64,000 nucleotides of DNA from Amorphophallus konjac (Eukaryota > Streptophyta > Magnoliopsida > Alismatales > Araceae), in NCBI GenBank assembly GCA_022559845.1, contig CM040117.1, positions 147,750,732 through 147,814,731 of the forward strand, written 5' to 3'. The notes beneath the pieces are model-generated. The model did not search any database and was not told where the DNA came from. It was given only the letters and a program-made list of their open reading frames with translations. This document shows positions 43,276 to 55,427 of the stretch, in pieces (position 1 is the first letter of the stretch; every line of letters begins with the position of its first letter). A program made the translations under genes and the position numbers.

Positions 43276-44351
43276 TGTAATGATCCAAGTTTTTTGGATT
43301 GAGAACCCATGAGTTTCGAAGCATTTCCGCGGGTCCCAGATTATGATTTGTAATTAAATCAGAATCTTTGGATATTGGGCCTTTGGATCCCCAAATTTTG
43401 AGAAATAGTATGTTTCTGGGCTCTGGGATGTTACAGGCGAGTTGTGCATTTTTTGAGGATCGTGGGGGTGATTTTTCCCCATTTTCCTATTTTTTAGATT
43501 TTAAACCCCTAAAATATCCCTATTTAAACCCCCCTTCACCCCCACTCACCCTTATTCTCTCATTCTCTCCCTCTCTCTTCTCTCGTTTCTCTCCTTCTCC
43601 CCACCCATTCTCCTAGCTGTTGATGGAGGATGGCGTGGGCGAGGCGACGGGCTACGCGGGATGGCGAGGACAGGAGTGAGGAACGGAGGCGGTGGCGCGG
43701 CGAGCTTTGCTCGTGAATTTGAGAAGTCGGCGGTGGTTCGAGGTGCGTTTTCCCTTGGAATCAGCTTTCTCAACATGGGATTTTGTCGTGAGAGGTAGGG
43801 GGATGGATCCCTATCCCGTGCATTTCATTTTTCCGCAATTTGTAGGTCGACGAAAGGCCGAGAGTGGGTTTTCGTTCAATGTGAGGTAGTTTTCCATGTT
43901 TAGGGCGGGTGACGATTTCCGCCAGATCGGGCGGTGTTTCCTCATTTATTTTCTTGCTTTTCATGGTTTGGGAGTGGGGGCGAGGTCCCTAAAGTTTCCC
44001 CCTCGATTGGGGTCGAGTGGGGTGTGGATTAGAACCCCTTGGATGGGGTTACATAGGGTTATCAACGGAATCGGTCGATCGATGGGGGAAATCGGTCGAC
44101 CGATCCGGTTCGCAAAGGAGAGGCCAACCATGCTGGAACGGTCGACTGACCTTGAGGGCCGGTTGACCGATCTAGGCCGTCAGTCGACATATCCTCTGTT
44201 GAAAGGTCGACGGACCCCAAGGGTAGGTCGACCGAAATTCAGTTCCCTGGCCCCTTTTGGCCGATTGTCGACCTGGTTGAAGCCCATTGGTCGACCTTTC
44301 ACCCCGTGGTTGTCCCGGACACCCTGTGGGGACCGAGTTCACACTTTTGGA
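43276..44351 (+). repeat. T2: 5' part of a Gypsy LTR, cut by T3
   Basis: Starts TGTAATGATCC, similar to the T3 LTR start TGTAGCATCC. A CCCTATTTAAACC promoter lies near 43522 and is followed by a CT-rich leader. An inverted-repeat array at 44070-44301 is built on CGGTCGACCG and GGTCGACC. The LTR breaks off at T3, with TTGGA (44347-44351) as the presumed target duplication. The open frame 43896-44429 runs across the T3 boundary and is not a gene. Confidence 0.6.
44070..44301. repeat. GGTCGACC array in T2 LTR
   Basis: About nine GTCGAC-type sites, among them CGGTCGATCGATGGG, ATCGGTCGACCGAT and two facing GGTCGAC sites around CCCCAAGGG. It lies downstream of the promoter. Confidence 0.75.
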
Positions 44352-45512
44352 TGTCACGCCCCTGAGCCATATGTGTGCAGCGGAAGTAACTCGGGGAACG
44401 TAGGCAGTCGGCAATACGTCTCAAGCTAGCAATACAATCAGAGCGCAAATCATTCACACATAAGATGAATGGACACAATGTGTGATAAAAATCTAACTTT
44501 TATTGATAATAATGGTCCAAAGTTACATAATATCGACTCTTATTCCACTAGACTCAAGAAAAATAAAATTACATAACATGACTCAATAAAGACAAAAATT
44601 ACATGATGACTCCAACTAACTTCAAGACACTCTAAGTCTTCTCCTGACCATCAATCATCGCTCTTAGACCCATTGCTAGCATAGTCCGAGTCTGATTCAC
44701 TTGAACTTCCTAAAAAGATTGGGAAAATAGGTATGAGCACACTTACCCAGTAGGTATCTTTCCATCAACATGGAAGTAAACTTTAAGTAATTACGTTTTT
44801 GCTCTAGATATTAAGGCACTGGGAAATGCGATAAAACACACGAATAACACCATAGTAACAACAAGAATTGAACTATAGAGATATGAAGAATGTGAAGGAA
44901 TAATAGAGCATGATCAAGCAAGATATAAGGTAAAGTGGACTTTCATTAACAAGAATACTTCATAACCATAAAGGCTATGCACTATAATGTCATGAGCAAG
45001 AAAGTACTAGCAAGCATGTAAATTATCACAAGATTGCCTCATGGTTTTCACCCGTCTATAAAAAAAAAAAAGTACTCTCGGCGTAATGCGATGCCAGTGT
45101 TCATCGTACCCCATGGTTTTCAGCACATTTTCGGCTATCTGCTGAGGGGGGCAGCGTAGAGCCCTTGGACATTGTCCATACCCGCTCTTGCATCTTCAAG
45201 TTACAGATCAAGCTACTTCCATGAGAAAGAATAACGTTTCGGCCAATATTATTTGATTCAACAATAATGCCATCATAATGTAACCAAGGTAAAGAACGCA
45301 CCAATATAAGATCATGAGAGTTCAAAGAATGATTTAAGACAAGGTCACGCCACGGAAAGAATTCGACAGCATAACGGCCTGTTCTTTAACTTTCATAATT
45401 CGTTAGATAGCTTTGGAACAAGGTGTTAGGTTCTAGATAATCAATAGACCATCTAGGAATATAGGAATATCAACATTTGGGTCAAACCCCGGGTTCGACA
45501 GGAACTGGGAAG

Positions 45513-45720
45513 AAGCGGTCATTCCTGGACCATTTCTGGACAGAAGCTGTCAAGACAGGACCGCTGTCATGAATAGGCAGTCAGGTCAGGACCGTTTCTA
45601 TATAGAGTCAACGCTAGACTAAGGAAGAGTCAACGTAGTAGAATAAACTGGAATAACGTGGTCACGGGATGACCGCTACTTGACAGTAGCGGTCGCCTAA
45701 GGGCTACTACAATCCAGGAC
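45513..45720. repeat. CGGTC/GACCG array in the T3 leader
   Basis: Diverged inverted repeats such as GTGGTCACGGGATGACCGC and TAGCGGTCGCCTAAGGGCTA. This corresponds in position to 6794-6979 in T1. Confidence 0.7.
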
Positions 45721-46247
45721 ACAGAAAATGATGGTAAAGTGCTTTCTAGACAATTGGGTTTGGAGGGTACAACTAGCTCGGCGTCCTAGTGAGAATTCCA
45801 GGCTCGCGGAGACTTACAGAGGTCTTGAAACATAATCCCCTAGTCCGACAGAAGGAATATCCGGCGGAGAGGTTCACAAGTCCAAGAAAATGTATCTATA
45901 AGTGCAAAGTGTATCTAATAGATATGTACCGGAATACGTGCTATGTACTTATGAAAGACTCAAGACGAGAGAGAATAGCGTAGAAAACAGTGATCAAATC
46001 ACCCATGTAATAATTCCACAAATCATAGGAAATATCATTTACTACAAAACTATATTGTTTGGCCAAAAATTAGCATATAATGAAATTAAGTTTAAAACAT
46101 GCTTCTGCTAACCAAAAGGTGCCTGACATGAGTAGGGGCATAATCAAGTGAAATATGGCATAACCATAGCATATTATTTCATGAAAATTAACTAAGGTTC
46201 AGACTAGTTTTCAGGACCAGATTGCGGCCATGGAAAGGACTGCCTTA

Positions 46248-46310
46248 TATAGACGCGGTCAATCATGAGACCGCCATTACCGAGAAGCGGTCGTCGGGAG
46301 ACCGCCTTCT
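46248..46310. repeat. CGGTC/GACCG pair in the T3 leader
   Basis: Two adjacent units, GCGGTCAATCATGAGACCGC and AGCGGTCGTCGGGAGACCGC. The first is a clean 6-bp stem with an 8-nt loop. Confidence 0.8.
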
Positions 46311-47061
46311 GCCTTCCAGACAGAAGGGTTAAAACTGTGCAATTAAGGCCTATTCTAGGGCAAGTGGTGCATGAAAACTCCAGTAAACATGGAGGCAAGT
46401 CATGGTAGAGGAAAAGTAAGACATGGAGATGCATGGATTTGCAAGAATTAAATCAAATTATCATATTCTTCTTAAAGGATAAGTTTCATGTATTCAAGAA
46501 TAACTCTATATGCGGAGTGAAAATAAATCCCGAAATTCTCCACGTACAGTGCATGAAATCACGAGCAATCAAAGGGCTTTTATTCCTAACATGTTAATTT
46601 AGCTATCTATGAGATAACCTACATCTGGAAGTGCTCCTATGAATCAAATTTCTTGTGGGAAGTTGATGCTGGCTCATGCGCGTCCTGCGTGGAACCGGCT
46701 ACTTCTTGGCCTTCTATCTCTTCAACCACTCGTCCTAAAGTCACCAAACTTGGAGAATAGGTAGAAGATACAAAAGACAACAATAAGCTCTAAAGGTAGA
46801 ACTTGAACTAACCTTGTTTAGGGCTTCTAATCTCCTCTTCTTTTCTGGATGGACGCACTATCTTCTGTGCAGACTACAGAGGGACAGAGACTTCTGAGGC
46901 TTCTAGCTCCAAAAAGAATCGACCTCCTAGCATGAAAATTGGCGGGGGATTAGACAATATAAAAGAGAACAAAACCTTCAAAAGGCTTTACATGAGATAA
47001 TGTCTCCTTACCGGTGAGAAACGCGATCCAACATTAGGGTTCACGCGGGTCGAGATTGAGT

Positions 47062-47071
47062 CTATTTATAG
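47062..47071 (-). promoter_or_regulatory. TATA box of T3 LTR
   Basis: The minus strand reads CTATAAATAG. Hairpin units at 47243-47303 lie 170-240 bp upstream. Confidence 0.8.
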
Positions 47072-47226
47072 GGTTTTGAGTTAGGGTTATTAGATTAGGT
47101 CGATATAGAGTCCTATTCTCGGCTCAAATCAATCCCTAAGAGTCCTATATCAAGTTTCTAGGTCAGGTAGCTTTGATCTCTGGCCCTTAGGAGGGATAAA
47201 ACCCATTCCTTTTAGGGTTTATCAGA

Positions 47227-48852
47227 CCTCGCTCACGAAATACAGTAGCGGTCAATTGAGGACCACTTTTATGATAAAGCGGTCGTGTGATAGACCGCCT
47301 CTTGGTGTTTAGTCCAAAATTTTTGGATTTTTGAATTTATCAATTATTTATTCCCTATTTATCCCCTTTTAATTCCAAATTTGGCCCCAATTACGTTTCT
47401 ACAATTGGGCTTGGGTCTAAAAGTTTAGGGTTTGGGTATTTTGGGCCTACTTGGGTGGGCTTAAGCCTAACCTGATATATAGACCTTTAAATAATTTTTA
47501 ATCAGGCCTCTATTCAATAAATAGCCCATTAAACCTATTTATGACTTAAATAATTATATTTAAATTAGGAAAATTAACAAAAAAATCTTTATAATTTCAT
47601 AGAATTTCAGGGATGCTACACCCTCCCCCACTTAAGAGAATTTAGTCCCCAAATTCAATACATGGCTTTATGGAGAGTGTATTGTACTTACAATTGAATA
47701 GTTCGGGGAATCGTTTACGCACGGCTTCTTATGTTTCCCATGTGGCTTCTTGATCTAGGCACTTGTTCCATCGGACATTTACCATGGGAATAGTCTTGTT
47801 GCGAGGCGGACGAACCTCTCGATCAAGGATTTTAAGTGGTCTTTGCTCGTATGTTAGATCCTTCTGCATCACCAGATCATCATGACTTATAATATGAAAA
47901 GGGTCATAAACGTACCTCTTGAGCATGGACACATGGAATACATCATGGATGCTAGACAATTGTGGAGGCAACGCTAGTTGATAAGCAACCTCGCTCACCC
48001 TTTCAAGAATTTCAAAAGGGCTAATGAATCGCGGGGTAACCTCGCTCACAGAATACAGTAGTGGTCAACTGAGGACCGCTTTTATGATAAAGCGGTCGTG
48101 CGATAGACCGCCTCTTGGCATTTAGTCCGAAATTTTTGGACTTTTGAATTTATCAATTATTTATCCCCTATTTATCCCCTTTTAATTCCAAATTTTGCCC
48201 CAATTACGTTTCTACAATTGGGCTTGGGTCTAAAAGTTTAGGGTTTGGGTCTTTTGGGCCTACTTGTGTGGGCTTAAGCCTAACCTGATATATAGACCTT
48301 TAAATAATTTTTAATTAGGCCTCTATTCATTAAATAGCCCATTAAACCTATTTAGAACTTAAATAATTATATTTAAATTTGGAAAATTCTCAAAAAAAAT
48401 CCTTATAATTTCATAGAATTTCAGGGATGCTACACCCTCCCCCACTTAAGAGAATTTAGTCCCCAAATTTAATACATGGCTTTATGGAGAGTGTATTGTA
48501 CTTACAATTGAATAGTTCAGGGAATCGTTTACGCACGACTTCTTCTGTTTCCCATGTGACTTTTTGATCTAGGCACTTGTTCCATCGGACATTTACCATA
48601 GGAATAGTCTTGTTGCGAGGCTGACGTACCTCTCGATCAAGGATTTTAACTGGTCTTTGCTCATATGTTAGATCCTTCTGCATCATCAGATCATCATGAC
48701 TTATAATATGAAAAGGGTCATAAACATACCTCTTGAGCATGGACACATGGAATACATCATGGATGCCAGACAATTGTGGAGGCAACACTAGTTGATAAGC
48801 AACCTCGCCCACCCTTTCAAGAATTTCAAAAGGGCCAATGAATCGCGGGGTA
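47227..48852 (-). repeat. 813-bp tandem duplication across the LTR/pol junction of T3
   Basis: 47227-48039 and 48040-48852 are direct copies. Each contains LTR start, polypurine tract and the last part of pol, so LTR sequence reappears inside pol. The junction joins GCGGGGTAA (pol) to CCTCGCTCAC (LTR). Scattered differences show that it is not recent. Confidence 0.93.
47621..47635 (-). promoter_or_regulatory. Polypurine tract of T3
   Basis: The minus strand reads TTAAGTGGGGGAGGG directly before the LTR. It is duplicated at 48435-48449. Confidence 0.85.
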
Positions 48853-50221
48853 AGCTTGCCTTTATTGCCAAATCTTTGAATTCCTCGTCCTGGGGAAACC
48901 TTGGGAAATACATAATCTCCTACTTGAAATTCCTGGTCTCTTCTTCTGACATCAACATAAGATTTTTGTCTATCCTGAGCCATTTGAAGTCTTTCTCTAA
49001 TCAGCTTCACTTTTTCGGTTGTATCCCGAACAAGATCAGGACCTAGAAGTTGTCTTTCTCCAATCTCATCCCAGCATATAGGTGAACGGCAATTCCTCCC
49101 ATATAGTGTCTCGAACGGTGCCAGCTGGATGCTAGATTGATAGCTATTATTGTAGGCAAACTCCACTAGAGGTAAGTGGTCGTGCCAGCTTCCACCAAAG
49201 TCAATTGCACATGCCCTGAGCATATCTTCCACCACCTGATTGGTCCTTTCAGTTTGACCATCAGTTTGTGGATGGAATGCAGTACTAAAATTCAACTGGG
49301 TCCCTAATGAATGTTGCAGACACTTCCAGAATTGAGACGTGAATCGAGGGTCTCGATCAGATACAATAGTGACAAGGACTCCATGTAGCTTCACAACTTC
49401 CTTTATATACAAGGCAGCCAAGACATCCACGGACCATCGACTCTTAATAGGTAGAAAGTGAGTCGATTTGGTCAAGCAGTCAATGATCACCCAAATACCA
49501 TCATATCCTCATCTGGACTTAGGTATACCCATGATAAAATCCATTCCTATGCTCTCCCATTTCCACTCGAGAATCTCCAAGGGGTGTAACTTTCCAGCGG
49601 GCTTTTGATGTTCCGCCTTAACTTGTTGACAAGTGAGGCAGCGTGATACATAGTCCACCACTTCTCGTTTTATAATGGGCCACCAATAATTCCTTTTAAG
49701 ATCTTGGTACATCTTGGTAGCACCATGGTGAATGACATACCTTGATTTATGTGCTTCGTCCAAAATCAACTTGTTAGTATCGGCATGACCCGGTATACAA
49801 ATTCGACCTCGGAATAGCAATCTTCCGTCTGTTGTAATAGAGAAATCTGGCTGTTGATCAACATTATCCTTGATCTCCATCAGTGTAGGGTCATTCTCTT
49901 ACAACTTGACCAGGTCTTCTATTAAGGTAGGTTGTGACCGGATATTGGCAATAAAGCGTTCTTCTTTCTCTGCATTAATATCTAGATTCAACTGGGTAAA
50001 CTTATCAATAAGATTAGTCATACCTTTCATGAGGCTTAATAACATTCCTATTGGTTTCCTGCTGAGCGCGTCGGCTACAACATTTGCCTTGCCTGGATGA
50101 TATTGGATGGCGAAATCAAAATCCTTGAGATACTCCAGTCATCGCCTTTGTCTCATATTTAGCTCCTTTTGAGAGAAAAGATATTTCAGACTTTTATGGT
50201 CCGAATATAATGTGAACTTTT
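47729..50221 (-). pseudogene. T3 pol pseudogene: RNase H end, integrase, chromodomain-like tail
   Basis: Minus-strand order. The RNase H end runs from 50221 to about 50060, then a linker. The integrase HHCC region is in 49880-49509 ([20 protein letters not shown], then RCLTCQQVKAEHQKPAGKLH). The DDE core is in 49490-48900, with Asp in VIID, Asp in SDRDPRFTSQFW and Glu in PQTDGQTERTNQ. A GPFEILERVGEVAYQLVLPP segment and the tail PMVNVRWNKCLDQKVTWETE, typical of Tekay/Del chromodomain-like ends, close the protein near 48456. A partial second copy of that tail at 47729-48049 comes from the tandem duplication. Stops near 49505 and 49900 fit CGA and CAA codons changed by C-to-T. The 344-codon integrase piece is otherwise open. 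Integrase would insert the element's DNA into chromatin; this copy is split by a LINE and cannot work. Confidence 0.92.
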
Positions 50222-50332
50222 TTTTGATTTAAATTTTTATTAATATCAAATGAGTCATGTACAAAGGTTCAACGGGGCATACCCCTGAAAGAACACAGAA
50301 AAAGAATGGGAACTCCAGCTGGAGTTAACTAA

Positions 50333-51304
50333 TTACATCCGCCAGCTAGGCAAACCAGATGCATCAATGGTAGCACAGCCACGGGCCGGTCTAGGGAGGT
50401 CTTTCCATCTCATGTAGTCCATATTGCTGTGGGTGGTACAGGCTAAGGATGCAAGAGCATCTGCAACATAATTACCCTCCCTGTAAATGTGCTGAAATTT
50501 CCATTTAGTGCTTTTTAAGATTGCTAAAATTTCATCCCACCATTTGCATATAGTCCAAGGAGAAGAATCTCTAGGATGAATCATAGAGATGAGGGTCTTA
50601 GAATCAAAATAGATAATAGCAATTGGGAGTCCGCTTTTCAATGCCATCCGCATACCATCTAGCAAAGCTCGAGTCTCAACTACCATGTTTATGCCCATAC
50701 CATAAAAATAAGAGAAACCATATATAAAGTCGCCCCTACTATTCCTTAAACAGCCTCCTCCACCTGGAGGACCAGGGTTGCCTTTAGAAGCCCCATCAAC
50801 ATTGAGAGCATAACCATTATTAGAACAGAACCATCTTATGATTTTGGGGAGCTTTGGTTTGCAATTATACATCAGATTGAATTGATTCAGGACTTGCATA
50901 TCCGATAAGCTGGGAGCCTTTGTGAAGGTTATTTGCTGGAGAGAATAAGAAACTTGCCCCATGATATGTTGCTTGATAATTCGGATGGAGGATCTTTGAC
51001 CTTCATATTTACTTTTACATCAAACTTTCTAGATTTCCCATACCATGTATATCATGATGAGAATGGCAGCATACCCGATCGGGGTTTGTGTGTAAGCTAA
51101 TCGGATGATATCCCAACAGGTGATTGTGATGGATTCAGTGATTCTGCACCGAGAGTCAAAAATTGGCCTAAATAAATTCCATAACGGCATTGCAATGTGA
51201 CTGGTCAGAAATAAGTGATTCATGCTTTCCTCCGGGTGATTATCCTGGTAGCAGACACATTTAGAGGGAATACATATCCCACAGCTTTTGACGAAACTAT
51301 CCAC
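50333..51304 (-). pseudogene. LINE zinc-binding region and C-terminal RNase H
   Basis: The 3' part of ORF2. 51304-51029 holds the CGICIPSKCVCYQDNHPEES segment, then MNHLFLTSHIAMPLWNLF, the zf-RVT region usual downstream of plant L1 RT. 50962-50333 is RNase H: YALNVDGASKGNPGPPGGGG (first Asp), VVETRALLDGMRMAL (Glu), IIYFDSKTLISMI (Asp) and HIYREGNYVADALASLA (final Asp). It ends ARGCATIDASGLPSWRM with a stop at 50333. Fusion of RNase H to ORF2 is a known feature of a plant L1 group. The RNase H piece itself is open for 209 codons, but stops and frame changes separate it from RT. A related tail lies at 60650-60862. Confidence 0.9.
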
Positions 51305-51452
51305 CGGTACGGCATGGTGAATAGGGCGCCAGCAGAATAGGGAGGCTCGTAGAGAGATGTTTTTTCCCCAAATTTTTCTAAGTGTGCATCAAAAATTACC
51401 TTGAGGCCAGACAAAATTGTAAGATGATTTAATGGAGAAGTTGCCATCAGAG

Positions 51453-53441
51453 TTATCTGCCCAAACACACCGATCTAGCCAGCTGAATGCATTGAATATT
51501 GGAAAGTATATGACCTGGAATATTGGACCAAACAGGATGATTAGTGTTAGACAAGGCCTCCCTTAATGTGACCCCTGGGCTAATATCTTGAGAAGCAAGC
51601 ACAGCACCGCACCAATTATCCTTCAAGAAATCAATAGATTCCCCATTCATAGGTATCCATCGAGTATTAGAGAGAACAGTCCTCCTTGCCTTATTGAAGA
51701 TGTCCCTGCGGACACCAGCAGGAAAAGGCTTGTCAATGTTGCTGAGATGGCCTCTAATATATTTGGAAGTTGCATATTTAGACCAAAGTGAAGAACCATG
51801 GAGAATCCCCCATATTTGTTTGGCCACCATAGCAATCTGGAGATGGTGCAAGCTCCTTATGCTGAGCCCTCCCTCTTCAATTGGTTTGGTAATATGCGAC
51901 CAAGAAACCCATTGTCGTCTGACTCCATCCTTACCACCCCAGTAGAAGTTAGCACACATTTTGTTGATGATGTTAATGAGGGTAGAGGGTAAACATGAAG
52001 CGCTGGCTGTGTATATGGGGATAGATTGCAAAATAGACATAATGAGGCATCGGGGGCCGGCCTGAGAGAGATATTTGGCTTGCCAACTTCCAATTCTTTT
52101 ACAGATTTTGTCTAGCAAATACTTATATTGGGAGACCCTTTTTCTTCCTTCGAAAAGAGGGACGCCAAGATAAGCATTGAGGCCTGTTTTATGCTGGAAT
52201 CTTGTCAAATCCATGATTCTTCCAATGGTATTAGCCAGAGCTTTTTGAGATATAATGAAGCTGCTTTTGTTGATGTTCACCTTCTGGCCAGAAGAATCCC
52301 CATAAAGCTTGATGAAAGCTAGTAGTTTTTTGATATTCTTCGCCATGTCATTGATGAAGATCAAGGTATCATCTGCATATAAGAGATGGGATATTTGCTG
52401 GTAGCCCCGAGGGACATGGTAATGTTGGACTTGACCACTGTTGAATAAGTGGGAAATACCTCGGCTAAGAGCCTCCTCTGCAATGATAAATAGGGCTGGA
52501 GCAAGTGGATCCCTCTGACAGACCCCTCGAGTAGATTTGAAATACCCAGTTGGAGTGCCACTGAATATAACAGAAAACCAACAATTGCTAATCATCATGG
52601 CAATTAAGGAACAAAACCGATTGGAGAAACCAAAGGCTTTCATAACTGCTAGCAAAAAATCCGACTCAAGCTTGTCATAGGCTTTAGCCATATCCAGTTT
52701 AAGGATAATGTTGTTTCCTCTAACCTTCCTTCCAATATCCTTCATAAGCTCCGAGGCTAGGGCAATGGTTTCCGCAATGTTGCGGCCTTGGACAAAGGCA
52801 CCTTGGTTTTCAGAAATGATTTTAGGAAGAAAAGATGTCAACCTGTTGCTTATAATTCTTGAGATAATTTTATAAGTGAAGTTGCATAAACTAATCGGCC
52901 TCATATCAGCAAATGAACTCGGCGATGTCACCTTAGGAATGAGAGCAATCAGAGATGAGGTGCTACCTTGTGGCAGAGGCATACCATGGAAAAAACCTTG
53001 AACCGCTTTGACAACATCTTCTGAAATTATATCCCAACATCAGATGAAGAAGAGTCCCGTATACCCATCAGGGCCCGGTGCACTGTCGGAAGCCAGTGAA
53101 TGGACAGCATCCTTGATTTCCTTAGTAGAAGGTATTGCAGACAGAGCATCATTTTCCTCCTTCAATATGAGGGAAGGAATATGATCAATTACCTCAGACT
53201 GAATTTGATGAGTTGCAGAGGTGAAATGAAGTTTGAAGTGGTCGACAGCCTTTTCTTTTAAAATTGCCTCCTCCTCGCACCATTCATAATTTTCCAACTT
53301 TAGCCTATGGATAAATAATCTAGCGCGCCTTTGCTGAACTTGTAGGTGATAAAATTTAGTGTTGCAATCTCCCGGCTGAAGCCAGTTGGCTCGGGCTTTT
53401 TGCCCCCAAAATATTTCCTCCCTATGAAGGCAGCTACGCAA
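51453..53441 (-). pseudogene. LINE reverse transcriptase
   Basis: 53441-53040 carries the region between endonuclease and RT (FWGQKARANWLQPGDCNTKF, and SDSAPGPDGYTGLFF at the RT start). After a TGA at about 53040 the frame 52982-51453 continues for 509 codons. It has LIALIPKVTSPSSFADMRPI, ENQGAFVQGRNIAETIALAS, ILKLDMAKAYDKLESDF (first Asp) and the catalytic YADD at 52368-52379. The motif usually written RQGDPLSP is CQRDPLAP here, so at least one conserved residue is changed. The enzyme would copy the LINE RNA at a nicked target. This copy is inactive from its truncation and stops. Confidence 0.93.
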
Positions 53442-53581
53442 TTCTACTTGAGCAGCCTACAGTGAGACTCGATTACCCTCACTAGGAGTTGAGTCAAAAG
53501 TAAATTCTACCATAAAAACTTCCATCTCTGCTTTAGCTTTCTACTCAAAAGTATTACCAAAGTGTTCCTTATTCCATTGTC

Positions 53582-53986
53582 TTATAATGTGCTTGAGGGC
53601 TTTGAGTTTTTATTGCAAAATATGAAAAGCATTATGATGTGAGAAGTGAGTAGAAGCCCATGCCTTCTGCACCATTCAATGAAATGAAGCATCCTCCAGC
53701 CACATATGCTGAAAAAAAATCGACTTGGAGCAGAGTTGTAATTGGAACAATAAAGAAGCATGGGAGAGTGGTCCGACGGTTCTCGAAGCAAGTGTTTAAC
53801 AGTAAGCAATGGGACCTGCTCAGCCCAGCAGTCATTAAAAAGAACTCTATCTAGCCTAGCAAGAATGCTTCCCGACCCAACCTGATTATTAGACCAGGTG
53901 TAGGGATGACCCGTGTAGCCCGCATCCATCAGGCCAGCCACCGCAACAAACCCCTGAAAGTCAATCATAGAATTCAGGAACCCCAT
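53582..53986 (-). pseudogene. LINE endonuclease, C-terminal half
   Basis: An AP-like endonuclease nicks target DNA for L1. Present are LMDAGYTGHPYTWSNNQVGS, then ILARLDRVLFNDCWAEQ and the catalytic PSDHSPMLL. The N-terminal half with the other catalytic residues is absent because the element is truncated near 54024. A frame change separates this piece from the next at 53441. Confidence 0.9.
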
Positions 53987-54024
53987 TGAGCCTCCCTATT
54001 TTTCCTCTAGGGAGAGGATAGCAT

Positions 54025-54261
54025 TGAACTTTTCCCCATAAAGATAGTGACGCCAGATCTTCAGAGCAAATATAATAGCAGCTAGCTCCAAATCATGAAC
54101 TGGATAATTTTCCTCGTGCCACTTTAGTTGTCTTGGGGCATAGCAAATCACTTTGCCATTTTGCATAAGGACACACCCAAGGCCAACGCCTGATGCATCC
54201 GTATATACTTCTAACCCTCCGCATTCAACAAGCAGTACCAGAACGGGGGCAGTGGTGACAT
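54025..54261 (-). pseudogene. T3 RNase H, upstream fragment
   Basis: Reverse-strand reading gives the start of RNase H ([20 protein letters not shown], then [16 protein letters not shown]) up to the LINE insertion point. It matches T1 at 9700-9905. To the right it is cut by the S3 LTR. Confidence 0.88.
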
Positions 54262-55117
54262 GTGATAGGGTGCAAGGCTGGGATCTAGAGGGGGGGTGAA
54301 TGGATCCCCTAAAAATTAACTTGGCCTCAATTAAAAATTCTCTCCCACTAAATTTAAACTACGCAAGAATTGGATGAACAATTGAACTGCAAGGCAGAGG
54401 TGCAGAATACACTTACCAAATAACTTCCTCAAGCAGAAGTAACACTGGACACTAAGGTATCAGACTATTGCAGAAGAGATTTCACAACAATGAACCAAAA
54501 CACTTAAGTGCGCACACACAACCTGTGATTCTTCTAAGTACACGGACAGATTTGCAGAACACGCAACTCAGAATAGCTCCCAAACACAAGGATTGAAAGA
54601 ATGTGTGCACCACTAGATAGAGAGTACTCACGAAAACACTCAAACACTTAGCACACAGAAGCAGAGAGCTCACAGCGCATATGTTCTTATATGACTCTCA
54701 ACTCTCATGGAACCAGATTCAAACACTTAGCACACACAAGAGAAAATTCCGAGTAGTAGCAACTAACAAATCAATGGTTCAGTCAGAACTGCTATCAAAC
54801 AAGTGACGATGCAGGAATTGAATGGACGTTGACCTAAGCATATCCTCGATCATGCAGAACATATAAAAGCACACTAGCTTAAACCAAGTAAAACACTATA
54901 TCAAAAATGAAATGAGACATTAACTCATTGCATCATCCAGCGGTTCATTCAGAAACAGTCTCGAACACTTAGTGTAAGGGAAATGTAATATAGTGTCAGC
55001 TCATACACTAACCTACAAATGGGAGGTAGAAGATAAGGAATGAGTGCACAAGTCAAACCATGGTAGACAATGATTTTTTAGGTGGTTCGGTCTGCTACCC
55101 ATAGACCTATGTCCACC

Positions 55118-55427
55118 CCTCACTCTAACCCGAGTGAGGCTTCCCTTGCTCAATGCAAGATGCAGACTCAGTCTGCAACAACTACTACCAAACAGCTTGA
55201 GACCGAGGGAGACAAATTCCTCTGACCTGATCTTGCAACCCACAAGACCAGAACTCCTCTACTTCAAGTAGAGACCGGAGGAACAACCTCCCCTCCTCTG
55301 AATCCTTAGAGGGAACCTATGAGTAACACCAAGTTTCTCACAACCGGAGACCCAAGTCTCCCTTGCTCTGAAAGCACAGAGGGAACCCTGGAGAACAACT
55401 CTCCCTTCTTCTGAGAGTACTCAGAAG
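55118..55427 (-). promoter_or_regulatory. Hairpin array in the S3 leader
   Basis: Stems at 55118-55125/55132-55139 (8 bp), 55161-55167/55171-55177 (7 bp), 55227-55235/55243-55251 (9 bp with one G-U), 55257-55264/55266-55273 (8 bp) and 55408-55415/55420-55427 (8 bp), plus weaker ones in between. Confidence 0.75.

Larger units (their letters stand above)
44352..47620 (-). repeat. 3' LTR of T3
   Basis: 3269 bp, TGTAGCATCC at 47620 to GGGGCGTGACA at 44352 (minus-strand reading). The TATA box is at 47062-47071 (CTATAAATAG). CGGTC/GACCG hairpins occur upstream of it (47243-47303) and in the leader (46248-46310, 45513-45720). A box shared with T1 and G lies at 45766-45827. There is no gene. Confidence 0.9.
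50222..54024 (-). mobile_element. 5'-truncated L1 LINE inside T3, duplication TGAACTTTT
   Basis: T3's RNase H reading is interrupted here. TGAACTTTT lies on both sides (50213-50221 and 54025-54033), and the minus-strand 3' end runs into a short A tail. Domains present: C-terminal half of endonuclease, RT, a zinc-binding region and RNase H. ORF1 and the N-terminal half of the endonuclease are missing, as is common when LINE reverse transcription stops early. Confidence 0.93.
44352..54261 (-). mobile_element. T3: Tekay-like Gypsy element, nested host
   Basis: Minus-strand 3' LTR 44352-47620 with polypurine tract (47621-47635), then the 3' part of pol up to 50221. The LINE (50222-54024) follows, and RNase H resumes to about 54261, where S3 interrupts. 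The remaining RT, protease, gag and 5' LTR would lie right of the window. The integrase tail includes a chromodomain-like segment, which places it with Tekay/Del chromoviruses. Confidence 0.85.

Noticed and set aside
43896..44429. 177-codon ORF
   Set aside because: It crosses the boundary between the T2 and T3 LTRs and covers the GGTCGACC array, so it is not a gene.
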